Positions 44,332 through 53,096 of a stretch of 64,000 bases of DNA are shown here, piece after piece. Both the position numbers and the translations under genes were made by a program. The stretch is taken from the NCBI RefSeq assembly GCF_021483235.1, contig NZ_JAKEEC010000023.1, forward strand, positions 1-64,000, given 5' to 3'. Below the pieces are notes generated by a model. It did no database searches. It had not been told where the DNA came from and was given only the letters and a program-made list of their open reading frames with translations. Position 1 is the stretch's first letter. Each line of letters opens with the position of its first letter. This DNA is from Arthrobacter alkaliphilus. GTDB lineage: Bacteria; Actinomycetota; Actinomycetes; Actinomycetales; Micrococcaceae.

Positions 44332-45714
44332 ATGACGACGCCCAGCTCGCCCAAGAAGACAACGAGCATGCCCATAATTGCGGCCACAACAGCGGCGCTG
44401 CCCGCCGTCATGCTCTCTTCGTTGGCAATCGCCCAGCCGGCAACGGCGGTTCCGGCGGTACAAGGCCAGAAGATCCCCGCATCGCTTGCCGCAGCCATGC
44501 AGGCCCAGGCCTCGGCCGTGTCCGCAAACGTCATTCCCGCCTCGGCGGTTGCCGCAGCCATCCCTGCTGCCGTGCAGCCCATGGCGCCTGGTGCTCCAGC
44601 CACCTACACCATCGTCCGGGGCGATACCATCAGCGCCATCGCGGTGCGCTACGGGCTGGACACCAACACCGTCCTGCAGCTCAACGGGCTCTCGGCCAAC
44701 ACCATCATCTATCCGGGACAACAGATCAAGCTGTCCGGTTCGGCACCTGCTCCCAGTGCGCCGGCACCCGCCCCCAGCCCGGCACCGGGCTCGTCATCGA
44801 GCGGCGCAAGTTACACAGTCGTTCCCGGAGACACCCTGAGCGGTATTGCCGCCCGCCACGGAGTGGCATTGTCCGACGTCTTCAACTGGAACGGCCTCAA
44901 CGGCCGTTCGATCATCTACCCGGGACAGAAGATCCAGGTGGGCCCGGGAACGAACGCACCGGCCCCGGCCGCACCGGCTCCTGCCGCACTGGTCCCCGCT
45001 TCGGCTCCGAAGGCGCCGGCACCTGCGGCACTCGCCAACACGGGCTCGTACACCATCAAGTCGGGTGACACCCTGGGCGGCATCGCATCGCGCCTTGGCG
45101 TGTCCTTGTCATCGCTGCTCTCGGCCAACAACCTGTCCATGAGCACCATCATCTATCCGGGGCAGAAGCTCGCCATCCCCGGGGCTCCCGCTCCCTCGGC
45201 TCCGGCGCCTGCTCCGGTCAGCACACCGTTGGTTCCGAGCACGTTCCTGGGCTACACCTACCCTGCGGCAGTGGTCAGCTCAGCCAACGCGAACAAAGCG
45301 CTGCTCAATGCGTCTCCGGTTCCCAGCACCGCCCAGATGAAGGGGATCGTCGCCGATACAGCCCGCCGGATGGGAGTGGACCCTTCCCTGGCCATGGCCT
45401 TCGCTTTCCAGGAATCGGGCTTCAACCAGCGTGCGGTCTCCCCCGCCAACGCCATCGGCACCATGCAGGTGATTCCCTCCTCGGGTGAATGGGCTTCCCA
45501 ACTGGTGGGACGCAAGCTCAACCTCCTCGACCCGTATGACAACGTGACCGCCGGCATCGCCATCATCCGCGCCCTTGTCAACACCAGCAAGGATGTTAAT
45601 ACGGCCATCGCAGGCTACTACCAGGGCCAATACTCGGTGGCCAAGCACGGCATGTACGACGACACCAAGGCGTACGTCGCCTCGATCCTGGCGCTCAAGA
45701 AGAACTTCAGCTAG
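44332..45714 (+). CDS. Secreted LysM-repeat lytic transglycosylase
   Basis: 460 residues from the ATG at 44332, chosen because GAGG lies 12-9 bases upstream and it gives a signal peptide (PIIAATTAALPAVMLSSLAIAQPATA). Three LysM repeats bind peptidoglycan: YTIVRGDTISAIAVRYGLD, YTVVPGDTLSGIAARHGVA and YTIKSGDTLGGIASRLGVS, separated by Ala/Pro-rich linkers. The C-terminal SLT-type domain (MGVDPSLAMAFAFQESGFNQRAVSPANAIGTMQVIPSSG) carries the catalytic Glu in FQESGF and cleaves glycan strands. The frame is open upstream to 43969 over the Rv2175c-like gene; that part is not coding, although residues from 44244 look signal-like. Confidence 0.92.
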   Translation: MTTPSSPKKTTSMPIIAATTAALPAVMLSSLAIAQPATAVPAVQGQKIPASLAAAMQAQASAVSANVIPASAVAAAIPAAVQPMAPGAPATYTIVRGDTISAIAVRYGLDTNTVLQLNGLSANTIIYPGQQIKLSGSAPAPSAPAPAPSPAPGSSSSGASYTVVPGDTLSGIAARHGVALSDVFNWNGLNGRSIIYPGQKIQVGPGTNAPAPAAPAPAALVPASAPKAPAPAALANTGSYTIKSGDTLGGIASRLGVSLSSLLSANNLSMSTIIYPGQKLAIPGAPAPSAPAPAPVSTPLVPSTFLGYTYPAAVVSSANANKALLNASPVPSTAQMKGIVADTARRMGVDPSLAMAFAFQESGFNQRAVSPANAIGTMQVIPSSGEWASQLVGRKLNLLDPYDNVTAGIAIIRALVNTSKDVNTAIAGYYQGQYSVAKHGMYDDTKAYVASILALKKNFS

Positions 45715-45731
45715 GCCACGACGCACAACAC

Positions 45732-45765
45732 GGGCCCGGGTCGCATGCGATCCGGGCCCTGTTTT
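45732..45765 (+). terminator. Terminator after the LysM/transglycosylase gene
   Basis: GGGCCCGG (45732-45739) and CCGGGCCC (45752-45759) pair with an inner extension (TCGC-ATGC-GAT), followed by TGTTTTTG. Confidence 0.85.
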
Positions 45766-45808
45766 TGCCCAAGTTCTGCTCAATGTTCTGCTCAATTAGG
45801 ATCGTAGG

Positions 45809-47896
45809 GTGCAGGAAAAAGTTTCGGACCAACTCCTCGGAACCCTCGTGGACGGGCGCTACCTGGTGCGATCGCGCCTCGCGAACGGCGGAATGTCAAC
45901 CGTCTATCTCGCCACCGATGAGCGGCTCGCACGCGACGTCGCGCTCAAAGTGCTGCATCCGCACCTTGCCAACGACCAAAACTTCCTCGACCGCCTGCAG
46001 CGCGAGGCACGGGCCGCGGCGAGCCTTTCCCACCCGCACGTCGTAGGCGTCCTCGACCAGGGACAGGACGGCCACATTGCCTACATCGTCATGGAGTACA
46101 TCAAGGGCCATACCCTGCGTGACGTCCTTAACGAGAAGGCCGCGCTTCCGCCCCGGCTCGCCTTCGCACTGATCGACCCGGTCATTGAAGGGCTCGCTGC
46201 CGCCCACGCGGCCGGGCTGATCCACCGGGACGTCAAGCCGGAGAACGTCCTGATCGCCGACGACGGCCGCATCAAAGTGGGCGATTTCGGCCTGGCCCGG
46301 GCCGTCACGGCGACAACCAGCACGGGTGCCCTGATCGGCACGGTCGCATACCTCGCTCCCGAGTTGGTCCTCGGCAAAGCCGCAGATGCCCGGAGCGACA
46401 TCTACTCCACCGGCATCATGCTTTACGAAATGCTTACCGGCGGGCAACCTTATGCCGGCGACGTTCCCATCCAGGTCGCATACCAGCACGTCAACGCGGC
46501 CATCGCACCGCCGTCGCGCGCCGTCCCCGGGCTTGCCGCGGACGTGGACGAACTCGTCCAGTGGTGTACCGCAAAGGATCCCGAAGAGCGTCCAGTGGAC
46601 GGTTCGGCGCTGTTGTCGGAACTGCGGCACATCCGCACAACCTTGACCGACGCGGAACTGGATATCAACCCACCGGCCGCAAAAGCGGCAACACCGGAAA
46701 GGCAGGACGAGGCAGCGGCAACCGCGGTAGTGGCTCCCTTCCCTGCCGGACACACGGAGCCGCTGGAACGGATTGGCCGCCCGACCGAGATCATCTCAAG
46801 CCAGCGAAATCCAACCACGGTGCTTCCGCCGTCGGTACCCTCCTCCGGCGCCGCGGCTTTCAACATCCAGTTGCCGCAGGACCGGGATCCGCTGGATCCG
46901 TCCGAGGCCCCGCCCAGCAAGCGCGACATCAAACGGATGGAGCGCCAGGAGGAAAAGGACCGTGCCCGGGCGGCAGCCACGCCGTCGCGCTCCTTGCGGG
47001 AAGGCAATCCGCGCCGCCGGGCTGTGATCTGGACGGTTGTGGTGATTGTCCTGGCGATACTGGCCACAGCGGCGGGTTGGTTCTTCGGTATGGGGCCCGG
47101 CTCGCCCGGAACCATACCGGACACCAGGAACAAGACAGTTGCCGAGGCGCAACAGCTCCTGAGAACGGCAGGCTTCCAATCGGAGCCGAAGGACGTGTTC
47201 GACGACGACGTCACGGCAGGTTTGGCGGTTGGCACGGAACCCGCGTCCGGCCAGGTCGTCCGGAAGTTCCAACCGGTCTCGCTTTTCGTCTCGAAGGGTC
47301 CGCAGTTGTTTCCGCTTGCGGCGATGACCGGCCTGACACTTGACCAGGCAAAGGATGCCCTGAACACGGCCGGAATGGCCCTCGGCAAAGTCACCGAGCA
47401 GTATGACGACAAAGTGCCTTCAGGCACGGTGATCTCCCAGTCCCCGCCCAAGGACACCGCGGTCCGCCATGGCACCCCGGTGGCGCTGGTGGTCTCCAAG
47501 GGACCCCAGCCCCTCCCTGTACCGGATGTCCGCGGCATGACGCAGCAAGCCGCGGTCAAGGCGATCGCCGACGCCGGATTCACGGCGAAGATTGCGCCGG
47601 AACCTGTCTACGACAAGAAGGTCCCCGCGGGAGCCGTGGTCAGCCAGTCCCCTGCCAACGGCACCTTGATCCGCGGCGAGGTCGTCACGTTGACCCTGTC
47701 CAAGGGGCCGAAAATGGTGCATGTCCCGAACTTCGTCGGCAAGCAGGCGGATGCCGCCCGCAAAGCCTTGGAGTCGCTCGGGTTCGAGGTCCGGATCAAT
47801 AACATCCTGGGTGGCTTCTTCGGCACGGTCCGTGACCAGAACCCGGTGGACAGCGATGCCCCGGAGGGCTCCGTGGTCACCTTGACCGTCGTGTAG
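45809..47896 (+). CDS. Transmembrane serine/threonine protein kinase with four PASTA domains
   Basis: 695 residues from the GTG at 45809. The kinase domain (residues 16-275) has the glycine loop LANGGMSTVYLA, the ATP lysine K47 in VALKVLH, catalytic D141 in IHRDVKPENVL, DFG in KVGDFGLARAV and the activation-loop TTSTGALIGT. A charged juxtamembrane region leads to one membrane helix (VIWTVVVIVLAILATAAGWFFG, about 410-431), and four extracellular PASTA repeats end the protein; these bind muropeptides or lipid II. Position beside Rv2175c and DAHP synthase matches pknL, but PknL of Mycobacterium lacks PASTA, so in architecture it resembles PknB. Confidence 0.95.
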   Translation: MQEKVSDQLLGTLVDGRYLVRSRLANGGMSTVYLATDERLARDVALKVLHPHLANDQNFLDRLQREARAAASLSHPHVVGVLDQGQDGHIAYIVMEYIKGHTLRDVLNEKAALPPRLAFALIDPVIEGLAAAHAAGLIHRDVKPENVLIADDGRIKVGDFGLARAVTATTSTGALIGTVAYLAPELVLGKAADARSDIYSTGIMLYEMLTGGQPYAGDVPIQVAYQHVNAAIAPPSRAVPGLAADVDELVQWCTAKDPEERPVDGSALLSELRHIRTTLTDAELDINPPAAKAATPERQDEAAATAVVAPFPAGHTEPLERIGRPTEIISSQRNPTTVLPPSVPSSGAAAFNIQLPQDRDPLDPSEAPPSKRDIKRMERQEEKDRARAAATPSRSLREGNPRRRAVIWTVVVIVLAILATAAGWFFGMGPGSPGTIPDTRNKTVAEAQQLLRTAGFQSEPKDVFDDDVTAGLAVGTEPASGQVVRKFQPVSLFVSKGPQLFPLAAMTGLTLDQAKDALNTAGMALGKVTEQYDDKVPSGTVISQSPPKDTAVRHGTPVALVVSKGPQPLPVPDVRGMTQQAAVKAIADAGFTAKIAPEPVYDKKVPAGAVVSQSPANGTLIRGEVVTLTLSKGPKMVHVPNFVGKQADAARKALESLGFEVRINNILGGFFGTVRDQNPVDSDAPEGSVVTLTVV

Positions 47897-47913
47897 GACG
47901 GCTTGCTGCCGGA

Positions 47914-49341
47914 CTACCTCTTGGTGAGGGCTCCAGCCACGAGGAACGCCATCTCGAGGGATTGCATGTGGTTCAAGCGGGGATCGCAGACAGACTCGTA
48001 ACGGTCCAGGAAGGCGTCCTGGTCAATGGGGTCGGCGCCGCCGAGGCATTCCGCAACGTCGTCGCCGGTCATCTCCATGTGGAGTCCGCCGGGTACCGTG
48101 CCCAGGGCGTGGTGGACTTCGAAGAACCCGCGCACTTCGTCCACGACGTCGTCGAAGTTGCGCGTCTTGTACCCGTTGGGCGAGGTGACAGTGTTCCCGT
48201 GCATCGGGTCCGTGACCCAGAGGACCTGGGCGCCGGAGGCAGTGACCTTCTCGACGACGGCAGGCAGCTTCTCGCGGATGTTCCTGGCGCCCATCCGGGT
48301 GATGAAGGTGAGGCGGCCGGGCTCGCGGTTCGGGTCCAGCTTGTCAATGAGCCGCAACGCGTCGTCTCCGGACGTCCCGGGACCGAGCTTGACGCCGATC
48401 GGATTGCGCACGCGGGACAGGAAGTCCACATGCGCATGGTCGAGTTCGCGCGTGCGCTCACCGATCCAGAGGAAGTGCCCTGAGGTGTCGTAAGGAAGCC
48501 CTGTGCGGGAGTCGATGCGCGTCAGGGCACGCTCGTAGTCCAGCAGGAGTGCTTCGTGGCTCGCGAAGAACTCCACGCGCTTGAGGGCTTCGAAATCGGC
48601 GCCGCAGGACGCCATGAACTTGATCGCCCGGTCGATGTCCCTCGCCAGGGACTCGTAGCGGGCATGGGCGGGATTTTCGGTGAACCCCTTGTTCCACAGG
48701 TGCACCAGGCGAAGATCGGCGAAGCCGCCCTGGGTGAAGGCTCGGATGAGGTTCAGGGTGGAAGCCGAGGTGTGGTATGCCTTCAGCATCCGGCCCGCAT
48801 CGTGGGCGCGGGATTCGGGGGTGAAATCGTAGCCGTTGACGATGTCTCCGCGGTACGCGGGCAAGGTGACGCCGTCGCGGGTTTCCTCGTTCGACGAGCG
48901 GGGCTTGGCGAACTGGCCGGCCATGCGGCCCATCTTGATGACGGGCATTGCCGCGCCATAAGTAAGGACAACCGCCATCTGCAGGATGGTGCGGACCCGC
49001 GCACTGATCTTGTCCGCGGTCGCGTCCTCGAAAGTCTCCGCGCAGTCTCCGCCTTGAAGCAGGAACGCCCGGCCCTGGGCTGCAGCGGCCAGACGCTCGC
49101 GCAATATGTCCACCTCGCCGGCAAAAACCAGCGGCGGAAGCGCGGAGAGTTCCTTGACGGAGGCGTCAAAGACGGCCTTGTCGGTCCACGTGGGTTGCTG
49201 CGAAATAGGCAGCTTGCGCCAGTCGTCCAAGCCGGGGTAGTTTGCCGCGCCGCTTTGCGCGGTGCTGGTCAGGGGGCTGCCCAGGGAACTGGTGAGGGGG
49301 CCGGTCGTGGACGGTGCAGGGTTCGCGGATAGCTCAGTCAC
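47914..49341 (-). CDS. aroG: Class II 3-deoxy-7-phosphoheptulonate synthase
   Basis: 475 residues, plant-like class II DAHP synthase. It condenses phosphoenolpyruvate with erythrose 4-phosphate to start the shikimate pathway. Conserved parts are YPGLDDWRKLPISQQPTW, LQGGDCAETF, KMGRMAGQFAKPRS, LWIGERTREL and VTDPMHGNTVTSPNGYKTR, which hold the metal-binding Cys, His, Glu and Asp residues. Rv2178c is the homologue in the same neighbourhood of Mycobacterium. It follows the plsC-like gene by 66 bp on the minus strand. Confidence 0.97.
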   Translation of the reverse strand: MTELSANPAPSTTGPLTSSLGSPLTSTAQSGAANYPGLDDWRKLPISQQPTWTDKAVFDASVKELSALPPLVFAGEVDILRERLAAAAQGRAFLLQGGDCAETFEDATADKISARVRTILQMAVVLTYGAAMPVIKMGRMAGQFAKPRSSNEETRDGVTLPAYRGDIVNGYDFTPESRAHDAGRMLKAYHTSASTLNLIRAFTQGGFADLRLVHLWNKGFTENPAHARYESLARDIDRAIKFMASCGADFEALKRVEFFASHEALLLDYERALTRIDSRTGLPYDTSGHFLWIGERTRELDHAHVDFLSRVRNPIGVKLGPGTSGDDALRLIDKLDPNREPGRLTFITRMGARNIREKLPAVVEKVTASGAQVLWVTDPMHGNTVTSPNGYKTRNFDDVVDEVRGFFEVHHALGTVPGGLHMEMTGDDVAECLGGADPIDQDAFLDRYESVCDPRLNHMQSLEMAFLVAGALTKR

Positions 49342-49407
49342 TCTTCAAGACTAGTTGCCTTCACCGCTGTTCGGGGCACGGCAACCGTAACCCTCCTGCG
49401 CCGTCCG

Positions 49408-50211
49408 TCACACTTTCCCGGTCACCGCGCTGTCGCCGCCGTCAGGCCCTGCAAGGTCACCGGTCGTCGGCCTCGTTTCCTGGCCGCCGGCGGCTGGGTC
49501 CGCTTTGCTTCCGTTCGCGGGCTCCGGGAGCTGCCCGGCCAGCCGCTGCTTGACGACGGCGGCATATTCGTCCACATATTCCTGCCCCGAGAGCCGCATG
49601 AGTTCGTACATGATCCGGTCGGTCACTGCGCGCTGGACCGAGCGATCCTCCTCTTGGCCGTAGTACTCGCTGAAGTCCAGCGGCTGCCCGAAGATGATCC
49701 CAATCCGGCGGATATTGGGCAGGCGCTTGCCGATGGGTTGGACCTTTTCGGTGCCGATCATCGCTACGGGAACCACGGGAACGCGGGTCTGGAGGGCAAG
49801 CCTGGCGACTCCAACCTTGCCCCGGTAAAGCCTGGCATCGGGACTTCGGGTGCCTTCCGGGTAGATACCCAGCAGGCCGCCGTCGGCCAGGACGTCCCTG
49901 CCGGCCTGCAAGGACAGTTCGGACGCGGCGCCGCCCGAACGGTCCATGGGCAACTGGTTGGTGAGCCTGAAGAACATTGCCGTCAGGCGGCCTTTAAGCC
50001 CGGTACCCGTGAAGTACTCGGACTTGGCGAGGAAGCTGACCCGCCGGGGCACCATCACGGGCATGAAGATCGAGTCGGAAAAGGACAAATGGTTGGAGGC
50101 GAGAATTGCTGCGCCCTCCTGCGGAATATTGTCGAGGCCCTTGACCCAAGGGCGGAACAGCAATTTGAGAAGCGGACCCAAAAGGATCCGCTTCATGACC
50201 CAATAGAACAC
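49408..50211 (-). CDS. plsC: 1-acyl-sn-glycerol-3-phosphate acyltransferase (PlsC family)
   Basis: 267 residues from the GTG at 50211 (MFYWVMKRILLGPLLKLLFRPWV), which has GGAGGGG at the right distance; the frame upstream to 50958 is a shadow of the hydrolase gene. The acyltransferase motifs are NHLSFSD (HxxxxD catalytic pair), YPEGTRSPD (block III) and VPVVPVAMIG. It should acylate lysophosphatidic acid on the inner membrane face; some homologues act on glycolipids. A hydrophilic Gly/Asp-rich tail of about 35 residues ends it. Rv2182c is the positional homologue. Confidence 0.93.
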   Translation of the reverse strand: MFYWVMKRILLGPLLKLLFRPWVKGLDNIPQEGAAILASNHLSFSDSIFMPVMVPRRVSFLAKSEYFTGTGLKGRLTAMFFRLTNQLPMDRSGGAASELSLQAGRDVLADGGLLGIYPEGTRSPDARLYRGKVGVARLALQTRVPVVPVAMIGTEKVQPIGKRLPNIRRIGIIFGQPLDFSEYYGQEEDRSVQRAVTDRIMYELMRLSGQEYVDEYAAVVKQRLAGQLPEPANGSKADPAAGGQETRPTTGDLAGPDGGDSAVTGKV

Positions 50212-50367
50212 TTCGGTTCCCCTCCAGGGCGGCGTCTGTATGGCGGCCGGACGGTCCCGGCCCGCATTCAGAAGCCACCCTACTTCAGTGAGAAATGTCC
50301 CGAACAGTGACACGATGGACTCATCACGGAAAACAGTGCCGCAAACTTCAGTAGCCTCGGAGCCATC

Positions 50368-51183
50368 ATGAACCCTCTCCCCGATCCTTCGCCGTACGCC
50401 AGCGACTTCACAGGTAGCGGACCCAGCATCGGCGTTGTGATGAGCCACGGCTTCACGGGCAGCCCGCACAGCATGCGTCCTTGGGCCGAGTACCTGGCGG
50501 CCGAAGGCTATGCGGTCCGCCTCCCGCTGCTTCCGGGCCATGGGACCACGTGGCAGGATATGGCCACCCGGCACTGGCAGGAGTGGCACCATGCAGTGGA
50601 TGCGGCATACCTCGAACTCCAGGCCGAATGCGAGTTCGTGTTCGCCGCCGGCTTGTCGATGGGTGGGACATTGGCCCTGCGGATCGCGGCTACGCGGCCG
50701 GTGGCGGGCACCGTCGTCGTCAATCCGGGGCTGGTGATCGACGATCCCCGGGCCGCGGTGGTGGGCATCCTCAAGCACGTCCTGAAATCCACCCCGGCCA
50801 TTGCCAACGACATCCTCAAGCCCGGCGTGGACGAGGGTGCCTACCCCAGGACGCCAGTCGCGGCCGCCCATGAATTGAAGAAGATGTACAAGGACACCAT
50901 CGCACTGCTCCCCCGTATCTCGGCACCGTTGCGCGTCTTCCGCTCCGTCGAGGACCACGTGATCTCAGTTCGAAGCGTCGAGCTTTTGAAAGAGCGGGTC
51001 ACGGCTCCGGTGGAATTCAGCACTTTGGAAAACAGCTACCACGTGGCCACGCTCGACAACGACGCCCCGGAGATCTTCCGGGGTTCGGCCGAGTTCATCA
51101 GGAAAACCATGGCAGGGCTGGCGGGCGGTTCCGCTCCGGCCACTCCGTCCGGCACCGAGCTCCAGGATTCAACCCATGAATAG
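50368..51183 (+). CDS. Alpha/beta hydrolase, carboxylesterase / monoacylglycerol lipase like
   Basis: 271 residues. The oxyanion region is VMSHGFTGSPHSMRPWAEYLA, the nucleophile elbow AAGLSMGGTLAL holds the catalytic Ser, and Asp (RSVEDHVI) and His (LENSYHVATLDND) complete the triad. This pattern is that of small carboxylesterases such as Est30 and of bacterial monoacylglycerol lipases. The substrate is unknown. It diverges from plsC, which suggests a lipid-related role, and overlaps the next gene by 8 bp. Confidence 0.92.
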   Translation: MNPLPDPSPYASDFTGSGPSIGVVMSHGFTGSPHSMRPWAEYLAAEGYAVRLPLLPGHGTTWQDMATRHWQEWHHAVDAAYLELQAECEFVFAAGLSMGGTLALRIAATRPVAGTVVVNPGLVIDDPRAAVVGILKHVLKSTPAIANDILKPGVDEGAYPRTPVAAAHELKKMYKDTIALLPRISAPLRVFRSVEDHVISVRSVELLKERVTAPVEFSTLENSYHVATLDNDAPEIFRGSAEFIRKTMAGLAGGSAPATPSGTELQDSTHE

Positions 51184-51733
51184 GCCAGGGCCCGACTCCC
51201 CCGACCAGAGCGCCAACAAGGACGACGACGCGGTCTGGCTCGATTTGGTAGCCAGGCTTGAGTCGATGCCGTCCTCCGCCCTGGACGATGCGCCGGTCAC
51301 GGAGGAGCCAGTCGGCGAATCCGGGACGGAACCGAATCCGGGTCCCGACGACGGTCCAGGCCGCGCGCCGTCCCGGTCATTCCAAGACTTCGACCCTCTT
51401 GGATTGTCCGGGATGTCGAAAAGAGCCGCTCCGGAAGAAAACGCCGCCGAGGGCAGCGGAACGGCAGGCCCGCGCGACTACGACGTCGAGGACGGGAACG
51501 ACTTTGTCCCCGAGGACCCGCCAAGCCTCGCCGGCACGGAACCTCTGACCATGCTCGCCTGGATCGGAGCCGTGGGCGGACCTGTTGCCCTGCTGTTCGT
51601 GGCGATGTTCTGGCGCTCCGCGCCGCTCCTGGCCGTGATGAGTATCCTGGCAATCTTCCTGGGCTCGGTGGTTTACCTCATCATGAAGCTGCCCCAGGAA
51701 AAAGACGAGAACGACGACGGCGCCCGCGTCTGA
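51176..51733 (+). CDS. Acidic protein with two C-terminal membrane helices
   Basis: 185 residues. The first 120 are hydrophilic and acidic, rich in Glu/Asp/Pro/Gly and probably disordered (for example PDDGPGRAPSRSF). Two hydrophobic helices follow (LTMLAWIGAVGGPVALLFVAMF and LLAVMSILAIFLGSVVYLIM) and the tail is charged (KLPQEKDENDDGARV). I do not recognise a family with known function. The 8-bp overlap with the hydrolase gene means the two are co-translated. Confidence 0.8.
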   Translation: MNRPGPDSPDQSANKDDDAVWLDLVARLESMPSSALDDAPVTEEPVGESGTEPNPGPDDGPGRAPSRSFQDFDPLGLSGMSKRAAPEENAAEGSGTAGPRDYDVEDGNDFVPEDPPSLAGTEPLTMLAWIGAVGGPVALLFVAMFWRSAPLLAVMSILAIFLGSVVYLIMKLPQEKDENDDGARV

Positions 51734-51772
51734 GCGGACCGCCGCACCTTCGATCGCGGCCGACGGCCCTTA

Positions 51773-52888
51773 CTAGCCGCGTGCCCTGCCGCTGACCCGC
51801 GACAGGTCGGCGGCGCCGATCATCCCCGCCCGAGGTCCCAGCGCGGCAAGCTTGATGTCAGCCGCGGGACGGAAACCGCGGCCGGTGAGGTTCCGGGCGA
51901 ATGCGCTCCGCGCAGGGCCGACAAGAAGCTCACCGGCATCGCACAGCCCGCCGCCAATGACGAACGTCCCCGGGTCGAGCGCGGCCGCCAGGTTCGCAAG
52001 GCCGAGCCCGAGCCAGTGCCCCACTTCTTCCAAAAGCTCCTTCGACGCCGAGTCCCCGGCTTTTGCCCGCTCAGTGACGGTGACGCCCGTGATGTTCTCG
52101 GCGGAGCCGCCGGCAGCCTTGAGCAACTCGTAGGCAACGGGTGAATTCCGGAGGGCGAGCTCCCTGGCCTCCCTGCCGAGTGCATTGCCCGAGGCGTATT
52201 GCTCCCAGCAGCCGCGGTTGCCGCATTCGCAGCGATGCCCGCCGGGGACCACGATCTGGTGGCCAAATTCCCCCGCCACGCCGAACCGCCCGCGCTCCAC
52301 CCGTCCATCCATGACCATGGCACCACCGATGCCGGTGCCGAGGGTGATGCAGACGAGGCGGCTCTCACCGAGACCGGCGCCGAAACGCCATTCGGCCCAG
52401 GCGGCAGCATCGGCGTCGTTGGTCACAAGGACCGGGCGCCTCAGCAGGCTCTGCAGGTTTTCGCGCAGCGGCTCGTTGCGCCAGGCGAGATGCGGGCTGA
52501 ACAGCACGGTTCCGCCGTCGAGATCCATCCAACCGGCGGCGCCGATCCCCACAGAGGCAATCCGGTGGCTCCTGCCCAATTCCTCGACAAGCTCGACGAT
52601 CACCCGCTCTACAGCCCGTGCGTCGTTGCCGGGCGTGGAGCGCCGCGCCTCCTCCAGCACGCGCCCCGAAGAATCCACGACTCCCGCTGCCACCTTCGTG
52701 CCGCCGATGTCGATGCCGATGGCCAACCCCCTGCGCCCGAGATGGGAACGGCGCGCGGCCCACGCCACCGATTCCCAGCGCAAGCCGCCGTACGGGGAGC
52801 CGGGGCGCCGGCCGGCGCCGGCGGAACCGGACCAGGAAATCCTCCGACCTCGTTCCGGGATCTGCTCATTGGATGCATTCAGTGGCAT
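51773..52888 (-). CDS. glk: ROK family glucokinase
   Basis: 371 residues including an N-terminal extension of about 55 residues rich in Arg/Gly/Ser. The ATP site is AIGIDIGGTKVAAGVVD and [33 protein letters not shown] binds sugar, and GHRCECGNRGCWEQYASG is the ROK zinc-binding motif. It should phosphorylate glucose with ATP; a repressor role is unlikely because no DNA-binding domain is present. The start could lie downstream of 52888, because the N-terminal extension is not typical. The window thus has two glucose kinases, this one and PpgK. Confidence 0.9.
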   Translation of the reverse strand: MPLNASNEQIPERGRRISWSGSAGAGRRPGSPYGGLRWESVAWAARRSHLGRRGLAIGIDIGGTKVAAGVVDSSGRVLEEARRSTPGNDARAVERVIVELVEELGRSHRIASVGIGAAGWMDLDGGTVLFSPHLAWRNEPLRENLQSLLRRPVLVTNDADAAAWAEWRFGAGLGESRLVCITLGTGIGGAMVMDGRVERGRFGVAGEFGHQIVVPGGHRCECGNRGCWEQYASGNALGREARELALRNSPVAYELLKAAGGSAENITGVTVTERAKAGDSASKELLEEVGHWLGLGLANLAAALDPGTFVIGGGLCDAGELLVGPARSAFARNLTGRGFRPAADIKLAALGPRAGMIGAADLSRVSGRARG

Positions 52889-52990
52889 GTCGCAATCCTA
52901 TTCCGGAGGCCGCATATGTTCGGGCATGTCCGGCGGTACGTACGGGGCGCCCGCCCGCAGGCATTGGCGGAATCCAATGCTTGGCGTAAA

Positions 52991-53006
52991 GTTACTCAGC
53001 AGTAAC
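52991..53006. promoter_or_regulatory. Perfect palindrome upstream of the acyl-CoA synthetase gene
   Basis: GTTACT-CAGC-AGTAAC is a perfect 6+4+6 inverted repeat, 91 bp before the GTG of the ligase gene at 53097. Its form is typical of operators bound by TetR-family dimers, which often control fatty acid genes. TATAGA at 53046-53051 could be a -10. Confidence 0.5.
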
Positions 53007-53096
53007 TTGAGTAAAGTGAATCGCGACACAGCCATTGCTTGGCCATATAGAGTTAGAGCAGCCCCGCAATGGTCTGTTGATATCGAAGGAGCTATC

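Noticed and set aside
50212-50958. Upstream extension of the plsC frame
   Set aside because: The extension overlaps the alpha/beta hydrolase on the other strand. The GTG at 50211 has GGAGGGG and gives the usual PlsC N-terminus.
52185-53096. Upstream extension of the acyl-CoA synthetase frame
   Set aside because: It runs antisense to the ROK glucokinase and lacks motifs. The GTG at 53097 has a good ribosome binding site.
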